From positions 139,182-203,181 of the forward strand of contig NZ_LMUJ01000032.1 in NCBI RefSeq assembly GCF_009765975.1: a stretch of 64,000 nucleotides of DNA, read 5' to 3'. The DNA is from Acidisphaera sp. S103. Lineage in GTDB: Bacteria > Pseudomonadota > Alphaproteobacteria > Acetobacterales > Acetobacteraceae. The notes under the pieces were generated by a model. The model had not been told where the DNA came from. It was given only the letters and a program-made list of their open reading frames with translations, and did not search any database. Below are positions 34,718 through 44,446 of the stretch, one piece after another (the first letter of the stretch is position 1; the number at the start of each line of letters is the position of its first letter). Both the position numbers and the translations under genes were made by a program.

Positions 34718-36390
34718 TGCGCGTTCCCTCCGCCCTGATACCGCTGCGAAACGGAACCTTCCGCCATCTGTGGCTTGCCAGCGTCGTCGGCTGGCTTGGC
34801 ACATGGTTGCAGAACACCGGTGCCGGGTGGCTGATGACGTCACTGGACCCGCAGCCGCTGGTCGTCGCCATGGTGCAGGCCGCGACGATCATGCCCGTCT
34901 TCCTGTTGGCGCTGCCCGGCGGTGCGCTCGCCGACATCGTCGATCGCCGGGTGTTTCTGCTGGGTGCGCAGACATGGACGATCCTGGCCGCCAGCCTGCT
35001 CGCCATCCTGACCCTGTGCCACGTCATGACGGCGTTCTGGCTGCTGGCGCTGACATTCGCGATCGGCATCGGCTCCGCGCTGACCGCCCCCGCCTGGAGT
35101 GCCATCGTCCCCGAACTGGTCCCGCGTGAGGACATGGTTCAGGCCATCGCGCTGAACGGGATCGGCTACAACCTGACCCGAGCGGTGGGACCTGCGATCG
35201 CGGGGTTTCTGATTTTGCTGGGTGGGTCGAGCCTGGCTTTTTCGATGTATGCGATCTCGATCCTGGCGGTGATCAGCGCGCTGTTCGTCTGGCGCCGGGA
35301 GCGTCGGTTCACGGGTCTGCCACGGGAACATCTTGTCTCCGCCATGCGCGCCGGCATGCGGTTCGTGCGCAACACGCCGGCGATCCAGGCGGCGATGATC
35401 CGCACCGCGTCCTATTCGATCCCCGCGTCCGCCCCATGGGCGCTGCTGCCGCTGTTCGTGCGGCGCGACCTCGACCTGGGTCCCGGCATGTATGGCGTCA
35501 TCCTGGGGATGATGGGCGTCGGGGGAGTCACGTCCGGCATGCTGTTGCCGATGGTGCGCGGCAAGCTGTCACGCGGCGGAACCGTGGTGGGTTGCACGCT
35601 GCTGTCCTGTGTCGGCATGGCGATTGTCGGGGTGTCCCGGCACTGGATACCAGCTTCGTTCGGCATGCTGCTGTTCGGTCTGGGATGGACCTCCGCCTTC
35701 GCCACCATCCAGGCCGCGGCGCAACTCGTCTGCCCGCCCTGGGTCCGGGCGCGCGCCTTGTCGATCTACCAGTTGGCGCAGAACGGGGCGTTGACGGTCG
35801 GATCGTTCGGCTGGGGCTGGCTCGGTGGCGCGATCGGCATTCCGTACACCTTCCTGACCGCGTCCGTCGTTGGCTTGCTCTTGATGGTTGTGGCCCGCAC
35901 GTTCAGCATCGAGGCGATCGTTCGCGCGAAATCACTCACCGTCGAGCCGCCCGCACCGCTACCCGAGGCCGCCGCGCCGGAATTCGTCCCGCTGCTGCGG
36001 AACGCGCGCGGGCGGATCATGGAAATGGCCTACTACCGCGTTGAGCCGTTGCAGCGGGTCGAGTTCCTGAAGCTTATGGACGAACTGCATCACGTCCGTG
36101 GCCGCACCGGGGCGGTGTTCTGGCAGGTGTATGAGGATGTCGCCCACCCGGAAGGCTGGGTCGAGGTCTGGTCCATGGAAAGCTGGACCGAACATTTGCG
36201 GGAGACGATTCGTCTGTCGGAGGATGACAGGCGGTTGCTGGCCGCGGTCGCCGTGTTTCAGCACGAAGCTCACCGGCCGTCCCGCTACCTGGCGGTGGAC
36301 CCGCACGAGTATCTCCACGCCCATCCATCCGGTCATCCCGAACGGGAGAAACTGTCGATCACCGGGCCGCCGAAGCCGGCACTTGGTTGA
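34717..36390 (+). CDS. MFS transporter with C-terminal domain (MFS_3 / EntS-like)
   Basis: The 557-residue protein starts PLRNGTFRHLWLASVVGWLGTWLQNTG, the hallmark of the MFS_3 (TMEM effector) group. It has 12 helices to about residue 405 and then a soluble domain of ~130 residues (YYRVEPLQRVEFLKLMDELH...) resembling an antibiotic-monooxygenase-like ferredoxin fold often fused in this group. Members export siderophores or drugs. It overlaps YceI by one base. A piece of helix-coding DNA near 35637 resembles the intergenic sequence at 16467 (see findings). Confidence 0.87.
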   Translation: MRVPSALIPLRNGTFRHLWLASVVGWLGTWLQNTGAGWLMTSLDPQPLVVAMVQAATIMPVFLLALPGGALADIVDRRVFLLGAQTWTILAASLLAILTLCHVMTAFWLLALTFAIGIGSALTAPAWSAIVPELVPREDMVQAIALNGIGYNLTRAVGPAIAGFLILLGGSSLAFSMYAISILAVISALFVWRRERRFTGLPREHLVSAMRAGMRFVRNTPAIQAAMIRTASYSIPASAPWALLPLFVRRDLDLGPGMYGVILGMMGVGGVTSGMLLPMVRGKLSRGGTVVGCTLLSCVGMAIVGVSRHWIPASFGMLLFGLGWTSAFATIQAAAQLVCPPWVRARALSIYQLAQNGALTVGSFGWGWLGGAIGIPYTFLTASVVGLLLMVVARTFSIEAIVRAKSLTVEPPAPLPEAAAPEFVPLLRNARGRIMEMAYYRVEPLQRVEFLKLMDELHHVRGRTGAVFWQVYEDVAHPEGWVEVWSMESWTEHLRETIRLSEDDRRLLAAVAVFQHEAHRPSRYLAVDPHEYLHAHPSGHPEREKLSITGPPKPALG

Positions 36391-36603
36391 ACGCATCGTG
36401 GCGTGCACGCCGTTGCCCGCGATATCGAGGGGGGCGTCGCACAGCGAAGCGAGGCGGATGAAGAAGCCAGTCCGCACGAAGCCGTGATGATGCATTAGCG
36501 AAATCACGCCAGTGTTGAACAAACCCGGGCGCCGCATGGTCCGTTCGAACCGTATCGGGTCCAACGATCCGAGACTTTCGGCGACTCATCAAAGGTAGTC
36601 ACC

Positions 36604-37119
36604 ATGAATGATCAAGCAGACACCGGCGCGTCACTGCGGGAGCTGCGGGCGACATTCGCCAATGCCGACCAGATGCAGGCAGCGGTCAGCAAGTTGTCGA
36701 TGTCCGGTTTCGATCGTGCCGATCTCAGTCTTCCCTCACCCGGGCTGATTAAGGGGACGGAAACGCCAGAAGCAGGAACCAAGCCGGCCGCCACCGATGC
36801 GGATGCCCGTCAGGCTCGCACGTTGGGGGCCAGCACGGCGGCAACGGCGGCGGCCCTGGCCGCGGCCGGCATCACCGTTGCGACTGGAGGGGCCGCAGCG
36901 CCTGCTATCGCGGCGGCGGTTGTCGCCGGCGGGGCTGCCGGCGGGTCGGTTTTTGTGGCCCATGACATCGCCGATCACATGGAACAAGACGATCGCGACA
37001 CCCGCGCGGCCCACGGCGATCTGGTCCTGGCGGTGCGCATCACATCCGCTGCGAAGCGATCCAAGGCAGAGGCGATCCTGCAGGCAGCCGGCGCGACCGG
37101 CATCGAAGCCGTGACTTAA
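36604..37119 (+). CDS. Hypothetical protein with glycine-zipper membrane segment
   Basis: The 171-residue protein has a small alpha/beta half at residues 8-45 (LRATFANADQMQAAVSKLSMSGFDRADLS). Next comes a long Ala/Gly-rich hydrophobic stretch at 75-125 with regularly spaced glycines (possible double helix hairpin), then an acidic DHMEQDDRD link and a closing beta-alpha unit (GDLVLAVRI...AEAILQAAGATGIEAV). The layout resembles general-stress YflT/DUF1269-like proteins, with ferredoxin-like halves flanking a membrane hairpin. No firm family. The ATG at 36604 follows a weak site (AAAGGTAGTCACC). Confidence 0.72.
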   Translation: MNDQADTGASLRELRATFANADQMQAAVSKLSMSGFDRADLSLPSPGLIKGTETPEAGTKPAATDADARQARTLGASTAATAAALAAAGITVATGGAAAPAIAAAVVAGGAAGGSVFVAHDIADHMEQDDRDTRAAHGDLVLAVRITSAAKRSKAEAILQAAGATGIEAVT

Positions 37120-37152
37120 GGTATCCGGCCTTAGGCGATCACGCTCAAGGCC

Positions 37153-38754
37153 TCACCTCGCGGCTGCGTGATCCTCCCGGATCATTGCGGCACCCTTCTC
37201 ACCGATCATGATCGTGGGCGCGTTGGTGTTGCCGGTGGTCAAGGTCGGCATCACCGATGCGTCGATGACGCGCAGGCCCTGCAGGCCATGCACGCGCAGC
37301 CGCGAGTCCACCACCGCGGACGGCCCGTCGCCCATCCGGCAGGTTCCAACCGGGTGATAGATCGTGGTGCCGTAGTGCCGCGCATAGTCCAGCAGCCCGT
37401 CATCGGTGGTAATATCCGGTCCCGGCAGTGTCTCCACCACACTGTGTTGAGCGATCGCCGGTGCTGCGAAAATCCCGCGGGTAAACCCGATCCCTGCCTT
37501 CAGAACCTGGAAATCCGCCGGATCGGACAGGTAGTTGGGTGTGATCACCGGCTTCTGGGTCGCATCGGCACTTGCGGCCATGATCGTGCCGCGGCTGTCA
37601 GGGCGAACCGGACACACCGCAACCGTCATGCCGTCCTGGCGCTCCAGCGTCCCGAACTTGCTGGGATCGTAGCTGGCGGGCGTAAACAGAAGCTGCAGGT
37701 CGGGGCTGGCTTTTTCGGGTGTGGACCGGCAGAAGACCTGGGCTGTCGTTACGCCGAAGGTCAGGGCGCCCCGGCCTTCCAGTGCAAACCGCAATACTTC
37801 GCGTGCCAGCCTGATCCCGCGCGCTAGTTTGTTGATGGAGATCGAGCCTTTCACGCGATGCGATACGCGTGCAACGTAATGATCTTGCAGGTTGCCGCCA
37901 ACGCCGCGCAGGTCGTGCACCACCGGTACGCCGATGGATTGAAGATGCTCCGCCGGTCCCACGCCGGACACCTGCAGCAAATGCGGTGAGTTCACCGCAC
38001 CACCGCACAGAATGACCTCTTTATGCGCGCGGGCTTCCACGATCTGGCCGCGTTGGCGGAAGGCCACACCGACGCATCGTTTGCCCTCGAACAGCAGTTT
38101 CGTGGCCAGTGCTTCGGTCTCGACGCGCAGGTTGGGGCGGCCCTGCGCTTCCTTCAGGAATGTTTGCGCGGTCGACCCACGCCACTTTCCCTTGCGGGTC
38201 ATCTGTGAGTAGCCGACGCCCTCCTGCTGCCGTCCGTTCAGGTCCTTGCTGAATTTGTAGCCGGCCTGTTGGGCGCCTTCGATGAACTTGTGGGTCAACG
38301 GCAGGATCGTGCGGTAGTCTTCGACCTTCAGTGGTCCATCCTTGCCGCGGTATTCCGGATCGTCGCCTTGCTTATAGGTCTCCGACTTGCGGAAATAGGG
38401 CAGCACATCGTCGAAGCTCCAGCCGCGGCAGCCCATCTGCGCCCAACCGTCGAAGTCGGCCGGATTGCCGCGCACGTACAGCATCCCGTTGATGGAACTT
38501 GATCCGCCCAGCGTCTTTCCGCGCGGCCAGTGGATGCGGCGTCCGCTGCTGCCTTCGCCGGCCTCGGCGCTGTAGTTCCAGTTCACCACAGGATTGTACA
38601 GCAGCTTTAGGGTGCCGGCGGGGATGTGGATCCATAGCAGCGAGTCCTTCGGACCAGCCTCGAGCAGGATGACATTCGCGCCGGTCTCGGAAAGCCTGGC
38701 GGCGACGACGCAACCGGCAGAGCCGGCGCCGACGACGATGTAGTCAGCGTCCAT
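37153..38754 (-). CDS. GMC-family FAD oxidoreductase
   Basis: The 533-residue protein has the FAD motif [15 protein letters not shown] at the N-terminus, GMC signature 1 ([17 protein letters not shown]...), signature 2 ([16 protein letters not shown]) and the catalytic region near HPVGTCRMG and [13 protein letters not shown]. The family oxidises alcohols, including choline, alkanols and PEG. The ATG at 38754 is chosen for the GAGGG about 9 nt upstream; an ATG at 38769 lies inside the upstream gene. The gene follows the phosphotriesterase-like gene with 4 bp between, so it is in the same operon. Confidence 0.9.
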   Translation of the reverse strand: MDADYIVVGAGSAGCVVAARLSETGANVILLEAGPKDSLLWIHIPAGTLKLLYNPVVNWNYSAEAGEGSSGRRIHWPRGKTLGGSSSINGMLYVRGNPADFDGWAQMGCRGWSFDDVLPYFRKSETYKQGDDPEYRGKDGPLKVEDYRTILPLTHKFIEGAQQAGYKFSKDLNGRQQEGVGYSQMTRKGKWRGSTAQTFLKEAQGRPNLRVETEALATKLLFEGKRCVGVAFRQRGQIVEARAHKEVILCGGAVNSPHLLQVSGVGPAEHLQSIGVPVVHDLRGVGGNLQDHYVARVSHRVKGSISINKLARGIRLAREVLRFALEGRGALTFGVTTAQVFCRSTPEKASPDLQLLFTPASYDPSKFGTLERQDGMTVAVCPVRPDSRGTIMAASADATQKPVITPNYLSDPADFQVLKAGIGFTRGIFAAPAIAQHSVVETLPGPDITTDDGLLDYARHYGTTIYHPVGTCRMGDGPSAVVDSRLRVHGLQGLRVIDASVMPTLTTGNTNAPTIMIGEKGAAMIREDHAAAR

Positions 38755-38758
38755 CGAT

Positions 38759-39763
38759 TCAACCCTCATTCCGGAGCGGTAGCGTTTCACCGGCGAAGAA
38801 GCGTCGGGGATTGTCCTCCAGGATGGAATAAATCTCCTGCTCGGTCATACCGCGGGCTTTCAGCATCGGAACGAAATCGGTGAACAGGTAGGTATAGGGC
38901 GGCGGCCATTGTCCTTCCGCGCGCAGGGCATCCATCCTGGCCTGTTCCTGCGGGCTGACCTGACGGGCGAGCTTGCCCAGCCACCCACAGTGCCGATCCT
39001 GGCTCATCATGATCTGCGCCCGATGACCGCCCTTCACCAACCGCACCAAATTATCCGCTCGTAATTCGTCTGGTTGGAAACGTAACAACCCAATGCGGTC
39101 GAATCCGATATATGATCCGCCGTCGACGACACGCTGGTGATAAGCCGGATCGGCGTTGCCGCAACAATGTCCGATCAGGCAACGATGTGCCGGAACTCCG
39201 CCCTTGGCGAACGCTGCCTGCTGCTCCGGGCCGGCATATCCGTCCTGGGTGTGGGTGATGATTGGAACACCTGTCGCATGCTGCGCCATGCACGCTGCTT
39301 CCAGGAATTTGTGTTCCAGCGCGGTAATAGCAGGCGCGCCGGTCGCCACCTTGATCGCCCCTGCTTTTACTCCGGTTTTTCCAATTCCGTAGGTGATTTC
39401 GCGGATATACAGACCGGCGATTTCCTCCACCGTCCTCGCCCGCCAATAGACTGGCAGGCCCATTTCCTCGAAATAGAAGCCGGTGGTGCAGACGACGTTC
39501 ATTTCGGATTTCTCCGCGATCTCCCGCATCAAGGCCGCATCGCGGCCGAGTTCGATGGGGCAGGGATCGACGAAGCTGCGCACGCCGTGCTCAACCCGCA
39601 ACTGACGCAGCCGGCGAACTGCTTCGGCGACAAATCCCGAACGGTCGAACGTTGCGGATGGGTCGAATTCGGCACCTGCGAAGGCGATGAACAGATGCTC
39701 GTGCATCAAGGTGCGGCCGAGCTGATCCAGCCCGATCGGGCCGGTGACCGTTTGGACGTACAT
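38759..39763 (-). CDS. Phosphotriesterase-family (PTE-like) metal hydrolase
   Basis: The 334-residue TIM-barrel hydrolase has the binuclear metal site of the family: H21 and H23 in LMHEHLF, the carboxylatable K138 in AGAIKVAT, H171 in IITHTQDG, H199 in LIGHCCG and D256 in MSQDRH. The GFY segment after CTT and the PTE-like ending (NPRRFFAG) agree. Most members are lactonases or carboxylic esterases rather than true phosphotriesterases. It sits between a carboxylesterase and a GMC oxidoreductase, all on the minus strand, hinting at stepwise ester or lactone breakdown. Confidence 0.88.
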   Translation of the reverse strand: MYVQTVTGPIGLDQLGRTLMHEHLFIAFAGAEFDPSATFDRSGFVAEAVRRLRQLRVEHGVRSFVDPCPIELGRDAALMREIAEKSEMNVVCTTGFYFEEMGLPVYWRARTVEEIAGLYIREITYGIGKTGVKAGAIKVATGAPAITALEHKFLEAACMAQHATGVPIITHTQDGYAGPEQQAAFAKGGVPAHRCLIGHCCGNADPAYHQRVVDGGSYIGFDRIGLLRFQPDELRADNLVRLVKGGHRAQIMMSQDRHCGWLGKLARQVSPQEQARMDALRAEGQWPPPYTYLFTDFVPMLKARGMTEQEIYSILEDNPRRFFAGETLPLRNEG

Positions 39764-39775
39764 GGATCGTTTCCC

Positions 39776-41317
39776 CTATACGGTACCGGTGATATCCTGC
39801 CACAACCGGCGTGCTTCGCCACGCGGATCGTTCTCTATCCGGCATACCTTGTCCAGAACCAGGGTCGCGCGGGCCGCGGTATCATAGACAGGCCACGCGG
39901 GGATGGACGCATGATCCGGCCGGCCATTCCGAGCGAATGCCGCCCATACCGATGACATCGTGTCGGACAGCGCCTGCGCATCCGGGCTGCCACCCGTCGC
40001 GTTGGTCAGGTCCAGCGTGTTGAAGGCAAATGGCACGTCCATCGCATGCGGCGCCTTCAGCTTGCCGCCCAGCACCGGCGTTTCCCACTCGAACGAATAC
40101 ATCCAGACTGGACCACGATTGAGTGCCACCCGCCGTTGCGCGAGCGTCAGCGACCGGATCCGGAAATTGCTGTCAGTCGTGATCGCGATCAGCCGTTCGG
40201 CGGGGTTCAGCTTGGGATACAACTGCCCATACAGTTCGATCACCCGGCCGGCATGCGCGCCTGCGATCGCCGCGACCCGCTGTTGCATCTCGGTCTCGGT
40301 CAGCGATCGATCCCAGACCTTGTCGACAACCGCGAGGAAGCTCGTGGTCTCGGTCTTCATGTCGCCGATGATCAGCGGAATATCGGCCATGATATCGGAT
40401 GCGGCGGGATCGAACGGATGTGCCGGAAGGACGTCGCCGTCGATCACCGGACCGAACGGGTAGCGATCGAACAGCGGCGCCGGCGACGGACCAAGCGCTT
40501 TCTGTGCCGGCTCGACGGCGGCCAGCAGGTCGGCGACCGGAACGGTCTGGATTGACGCCGCGGTCGCTCCGAGATGGCGCAACACGCACTCGGTCAGCGC
40601 CTGCGCCCGTTCCTGGGTGCGCAGACGGACGACGGCGCCGCTCTGGATGATGGCGCGATGGAAGAGGCCTTTTGCGCGCGGCATCGACAGCAGCGTGCTG
40701 ACTTTCGCTCCGCCGCCGGATTCGCCGAAGATGGTGACGTTGCCGGGATCGCCGCCGAACGCCGCGATATTGTCGCGCACCCATTCCAGCGCGGCGACCA
40801 TGTCGAGCGTCCCGGCGTTGCCCGACAGCCGGAACCGGTCATCGCCGGACGCGGACAGGTCGAGGTGGCCGAAAATGTTCAGTCGCTGATTGACCGTGAC
40901 CACCACCACATCGTTGCGCGCCGCCAGGCGGCTGCCCCGCGTCCGCGGGGTGTTGGCGTTCCCGTAGGCGAAGGCGCCGCCGTGGAACCACATCATGACC
41001 GGGCGTTTCGCCGCCGCGTCGCAGCCAGGGGTCCAGACGTTCACCGTCAGGCAATCCTCGGTCTCCGGTGACGGATCGGCTGCGCCGGAAAAATTCTCCA
41101 GCTCCGGCCGCGTTGCCGGCCGCAACCCGGCCTGGGGTGCCTTGCCGGAGAAGTCCGAACAATCGTGGATGCCCGTCCACGCCGTGGCCGGACGGGGTGG
41201 CAGGAACCGGTTCGCACCCGCCGTCGAAGCGCCGTACGGGATCGTCCTGAAGGCGAGAATCCCCTCCTCGACCGTGCCTTGCACCTTGCCGGACGCTGTC
41301 TCGACCACGTTGTTCAT
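39776..41317 (-). CDS. Type B carboxylesterase/lipase family protein
   Basis: The 513-residue alpha/beta hydrolase has the oxyanion-hole HGG (112-114 in WFHGGAFAYGN), the nucleophile S200 in IFGESGGGAK, and the disulfide-associated EDCLTVNVW typical of p-nitrobenzyl esterase-like enzymes. The ATG at 41317 has GGGAGTGG upstream. No signal peptide is evident. It is 12 bp upstream of the phosphotriesterase-like gene and heads a probable three-gene operon with it and the GMC oxidoreductase. Its natural ester is unknown. Confidence 0.9.
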   Translation of the reverse strand: MNNVVETASGKVQGTVEEGILAFRTIPYGASTAGANRFLPPRPATAWTGIHDCSDFSGKAPQAGLRPATRPELENFSGAADPSPETEDCLTVNVWTPGCDAAAKRPVMMWFHGGAFAYGNANTPRTRGSRLAARNDVVVVTVNQRLNIFGHLDLSASGDDRFRLSGNAGTLDMVAALEWVRDNIAAFGGDPGNVTIFGESGGGAKVSTLLSMPRAKGLFHRAIIQSGAVVRLRTQERAQALTECVLRHLGATAASIQTVPVADLLAAVEPAQKALGPSPAPLFDRYPFGPVIDGDVLPAHPFDPAASDIMADIPLIIGDMKTETTSFLAVVDKVWDRSLTETEMQQRVAAIAGAHAGRVIELYGQLYPKLNPAERLIAITTDSNFRIRSLTLAQRRVALNRGPVWMYSFEWETPVLGGKLKAPHAMDVPFAFNTLDLTNATGGSPDAQALSDTMSSVWAAFARNGRPDHASIPAWPVYDTAARATLVLDKVCRIENDPRGEARRLWQDITGTV

Positions 41318-41384
41318 TGTCGCCCACTCCCTTGTTCCAAAACGAGCATGCCGGAGGATCGGAAGAGAAGGGAAGGGCGCGCGG

Positions 41385-42236
41385 TCAGTCGAAGTCGAAC
41401 GCGGTCTCTTTTCGGCCGGAAAAGCGCCGGATGGCCGCATGCACGGCGGCCAGTTCACCGGCGTCCAGATCAAGCCCGAAATGGTCGTGCAATGCGTCGC
41501 GCAACGCCGTTTCCGTCTTCAGTATCAACCGTTCCGGCCGGTTGTCCGGGTCGCGGATCGTCACCGTGCCATTCAACAATGTCTTGCGGCATCGCGTCCC
41601 GGGACGCGCGGCGATCACGTTGCTGGTGAATATCCCGTCCGGCCTGGTCGAGGTGAACCAGTTGCCGACCTCATGGTCGACGGGGTGCGATGGCAGGCCG
41701 GAAAACCGGTAGACGTTTTTCCACTCCGTCCCCAGACGAGCCTGCAACAGCGTTTCGCCGTCCAACGGTCGCAACAGGTAGTCCTCATGTCCTGTGGGTT
41801 GTGGTTGATCCCGAGCCAACATCAGCGGGGCGGTGGGCGTCAGGTTGCCGAACCCGACATCGGCCAGGCAGGCCCCATCCGGCAGGTCGACCTGCAGCAG
41901 CATATGGGTGCGCGGCGTGATGGCATCTGCGGTGGCGCCCAGGACGACTCGGGCCATAAGGCTGGTCACGGTAAATCCCAGCCGTTCCAGCGCCGCTCGC
42001 AGCAACGTGTTCTGCTCAAAGCAGTAGCCGCCGCGCCTGGCGTGAACCAGTTTGGCCTGGATCGACCCGATATCCAATCGGATCGGCCTGCCAAGGATAA
42101 TATCCAGATTTTCGAACGGGATCGTGGCCGCCTGCGCGGCGACGATCGTCTGCAACAGCGTCAGGGTTGGCGGACCGGCCGCCGGCAGGCCGATCCGAGC
42201 GAGATAGGCGTCCAGGTCCAATTCAGAGGGTGGCAT
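41385..42236 (-). CDS. nat: Arylamine N-acetyltransferase
   Basis: The 283-residue protein has the NAT catalytic triad: C72 in RRGGYCFEQN, H111 in TPRTHMLLQV and D126 in LADVGFG, at the expected spacing. It transfers acetyl from acetyl-CoA to aromatic amines or hydrazines. The ATG at 42236 (MPPSELDLDAYLARIGL) matches the usual NAT start; further ATGs at 42272 and 42275 would add about a dozen residues. It is divergent from the ureohydrolase gene with 72 bp between the starts. The gene symbol is generic. Confidence 0.9.
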   Translation of the reverse strand: MPPSELDLDAYLARIGLPAAGPPTLTLLQTIVAAQAATIPFENLDIILGRPIRLDIGSIQAKLVHARRGGYCFEQNTLLRAALERLGFTVTSLMARVVLGATADAITPRTHMLLQVDLPDGACLADVGFGNLTPTAPLMLARDQPQPTGHEDYLLRPLDGETLLQARLGTEWKNVYRFSGLPSHPVDHEVGNWFTSTRPDGIFTSNVIAARPGTRCRKTLLNGTVTIRDPDNRPERLILKTETALRDALHDHFGLDLDAGELAAVHAAIRRFSGRKETAFDFD

Positions 42237-42308
42237 CGAAAACAACCTGAAAAAGCTGATGAGGCGAGGCATCATGCCTACAATGCCAGCAACGGAAGAA
42301 CCAGACGG

Positions 42309-43286
42309 ATGATCAAGCAGCCGGAGAAGTACCAGGACTTTCAGGACCCGCAGGCGCATCCCCGTTATACCGGCATCGCGACTTTTTTCCGAACACCTGC
42401 CTCGCAACAGACCGATGACGTGGATATCGGCATTGTCGGCGTGCCCTTCGATGGCGGAGTCACCAACCGCTCCGGCACGCGTCATGGCCCACGTGCGGTG
42501 CGTGAACAATCGACATTGCTTCGGCGTATCAACGCCATCACCCGGATCACGCCGTTCGCCAACGCCCGTGTCCGCGACCTGGGCGATTGCTGGATCGAGC
42601 AACCGTACGAGCTGCAGGCCGCGCTGAAAGAGATCGAGGCATTCTATCGCATCCTGATCACCGCCGGCATCGTGCCGCTGTCGGTGGGCGGCGACCACGC
42701 TATCAGCCTGCCGATCCTGCGGGCGGTGGCGGCCCGTGGTCCGGTGGGGATGATCCACATCGACGCCCACTGCGACACCGGCGACGACTATATGGGCTCG
42801 CGTTTCCATCACGGGGCGCCCTTTCGGCGGGCGGTGGAGGAAGGCCTGCTGGACCCGAACCGGGTCACCCAGATCGGCATACGCGGCACCACCAACGACC
42901 CGGACATGTGGGGGTTCAGCCAGCGCAGCGGCATGCGCGTCCTGCCGATGGAGGAATTCGACGACAAAGGCTGGCGCTACGCCGCCGAGGAAGCCCGCCG
43001 CATCGCCGGCGATGGGCCCACGTATTTGACGTTCGACATCGATAGCCTGGATCCAAGCCAGGCACCCGGCACCGGCACCCCGGAGGCTGGCGGCATCACC
43101 GCCCTGCAGGCATTGCGCCTGCTGCGCGAACTACGCGGCATCGACTTCGTGGGTGGGGATCTGGTGGAGGTCTCGCCGCCATTCGACGTCGGTTCGCTGA
43201 CCGCTTTCAACGGCGCTTCGATGCTGTTCGAAATCCTGTGCCTGCTGACCGAGGCCTGGGAGGCACGTCGCGGCAAGCGTACGTGA
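42309..43286 (+). CDS. Agmatinase/ureohydrolase family protein
   Basis: The 325-residue protein has the binuclear manganese site of ureohydrolases: H130 in VGGDHAISLP, D152-x-H154-x-D156 in HIDAHCDTGD, and D243/D245 in TFDIDSLDPSQAPGTG. The final motif is that of agmatinase-type SpeB rather than arginase, but guanidinobutyrase or guanidinase activities are also possible. GGAAG precedes the ATG at 42309. No polyamine genes are adjacent. The decayed GxxExxY module begins 7 bp after its stop. Confidence 0.9.
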   Translation: MIKQPEKYQDFQDPQAHPRYTGIATFFRTPASQQTDDVDIGIVGVPFDGGVTNRSGTRHGPRAVREQSTLLRRINAITRITPFANARVRDLGDCWIEQPYELQAALKEIEAFYRILITAGIVPLSVGGDHAISLPILRAVAARGPVGMIHIDAHCDTGDDYMGSRFHHGAPFRRAVEEGLLDPNRVTQIGIRGTTNDPDMWGFSQRSGMRVLPMEEFDDKGWRYAAEEARRIAGDGPTYLTFDIDSLDPSQAPGTGTPEAGGITALQALRLLRELRGIDFVGGDLVEVSPPFDVGSLTAFNGASMLFEILCLLTEAWEARRGKRT

Positions 43287-43405
43287 GACTCGATAGAAAC
43301 CGCCCATGGGTTGTCCGCCGTTCCGGGAGATGCATGGTTCATTGGCGCCCGCAGCTTAAGGTCTTCGCGCCCCCTTCAGGCGTCGGCACGGACGTCAAGG
43401 TAGGT

Positions 43406-43446
43406 TTGTTAAGGCGGATTAGCGGGATGAAGATGGATAAAGGAGA
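43406..43446 (+). repeat. Left inverted repeat of the degenerate GxxExxY module
   Basis: It reads TTGTTAAGGCGGATTAGCGG then GATGAAG and GATAAAGG units, matching 21143-21185 with few changes. The former start codon at 43427 lies inside it. Confidence 0.8.
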
Positions 43447-43687
43447 TGCGCGGTTGCTGGGGCCGGTGACCGAGCGGATCATTGGGTGTGCTTTTCGGGT
43501 TGCCACTGCGCTCGGTCGTGGGTTCGTTGAAAAGGTTTCCGAGTCGAACCCGCGGTGGTCGGCGCTGAGCGACGTCCATCTCCCGCAATGCCGAAACGAC
43601 TTGCGGGTGACGGGCTAACCCCTATGCCTGTTGATTAACTTCGGCCAATCCAAAGTCGAAATCCGCTACATCACCGCCCAAGCCTGA
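43427..43687 (+). pseudogene. GxxExxY gene remnant with internal deletion
   Basis: It aligns with 21165-21557 from its start through the family motif region and again from CGCTGAGCGA to the end. About 130 bp between are missing, removing the D/E-x-K nuclease core. The motif Tyr codon is changed (GTTTCC instead of GTTTAT) and an in-frame TAA appears near 43616. It is therefore no longer functional. Confidence 0.85.
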
Positions 43688-43699
43688 TCGCGAAGGCAA

Positions 43700-43740
43700 C
43701 CCCCTTCATCCGCCCTTATCCTGCTTCATCCGCCTGAAAA
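43700..43740 (-). repeat. Right inverted repeat of the degenerate GxxExxY module
   Basis: The minus strand reads TTTTCAGGCGGATGAAGCAG followed by GGATAAGG and GGATGAAGG units, a diverged mirror of 43406-43446. Confidence 0.75.
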
Positions 43741-43865
43741 AAGAGAAGCCGTGGCTTTCGCAGGCCGCGTTTCGTTCACGGCGGGTCGGGCTGCCTGTGG
43801 AAACTCATACCGGCCGATGTTGACCGGAGAAGGCCAGGTCAACGGCGGCCGGCATGGACATCAAC

Positions 43866-44021
43866 TCAGCAAGGACCCGGCTGACCGTTCGAGCAGCTTA
43901 CGGTCGACCCCGGCGGCACGACGACCGTCGTGTGCGTCGGCGGTGGTGAGGAGGTGTCACTGAAACTCAGACAGCCTCCGAGGCTCAGGGGTATCAGCAC
44001 AGCCAACAATAATTTCTTCAT
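43866..44021 (-). CDS. Small lipoprotein
   Basis: The 51-residue product MKKLLLAVLIPLSLGGC... has a textbook lipoprotein signal with LGGC as lipobox (C17). A short Ser/Pro/Thr-rich tail with two cysteines (VSCSNGQPGPC) follows. AAAGGA lies 10 nt before the ATG at 44021, and this is why the start is preferred to 44051. It is minus-strand, downstream of the hpnN-linked secreted protein. Small entericidin-like or YlaC-like lipoproteins look like this; no family is claimed. Confidence 0.68.
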   Translation of the reverse strand: MKKLLLAVLIPLSLGGCLSFSDTSSPPPTHTTVVVPPGSTVSCSNGQPGPC

Positions 44022-44113
44022 GCGATGATTCCTTTCAGGACGACACCGCATCTAAGTGGGCATTCGCAGAGGCATTCGGCCCGCAAATGCCTGGTTTCAC
44101 CGGATTGTGCGCG

Positions 44114-44437
44114 TTATTGGAAGTCCGGCGCCCGTTTCGGTTGGTCGATCGGCCGCAGGGCGTCCGGCATGGGCAGGCCGTGCAGCGCATCGCTCGAGTC
44201 ATTTCGCAGCGTCGAGGATTGCGCATTGGACGCGAGCGGGCCGCGGCAGCCATTGTTACCCGGCAGCTCCGCGAATGTCTGATCGGTCAGTCCGGACTGG
44301 GCGTTCGGCCGCCCTGCCAGATCAAGCGGGACCGGCATGGCCTGTCCGCTTGTCGCGTCCGGTTGGCAGTCCGGCGGGGGGGCCGCGGCGGCGCCCAGAA
44401 ACAGCAATGAAAGCACGGCCGGCGTTTTCCAGTCCAT
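44114..44437 (-). CDS. Small secreted hypothetical protein
   Basis: The 107-residue protein has a signal peptide (MDWKTPAVLSLLFLGAAAAP) and a mature part with two cysteines (PDCQPD and NNGCRG) and many Pro, Asp and Asn residues. No recognised family. GAGAGGC precedes the ATG, which lies 9 bp after the hpnN stop, so it is probably expressed with hpnN as an envelope protein. The other-strand frames here are shadows. Confidence 0.62.
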   Translation of the reverse strand: MDWKTPAVLSLLFLGAAAAPPPDCQPDATSGQAMPVPLDLAGRPNAQSGLTDQTFAELPGNNGCRGPLASNAQSSTLRNDSSDALHGLPMPDALRPIDQPKRAPDFQ

Positions 44438-44446
44438 GACAGCCTC

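Larger units (their letters stand above)
43293..43753. mobile_element. GxxExxY module, degenerate copy
   Basis: This unit of about 460 bp is related to 21044-21625, starting at the same ATAGAAAC and ending after the same right repeat. It keeps the leader, both inverted repeats and the ends of the gene but has lost about 130 bp of the gene's middle. It begins right after the ureohydrolase stop. Confidence 0.55.

Noticed and set aside
43751-43963. 70-codon plus-strand ORF after the GxxExxY remnant
   Set aside because: Lies partly antisense to the small lipoprotein gene and lacks motifs or a ribosome site.
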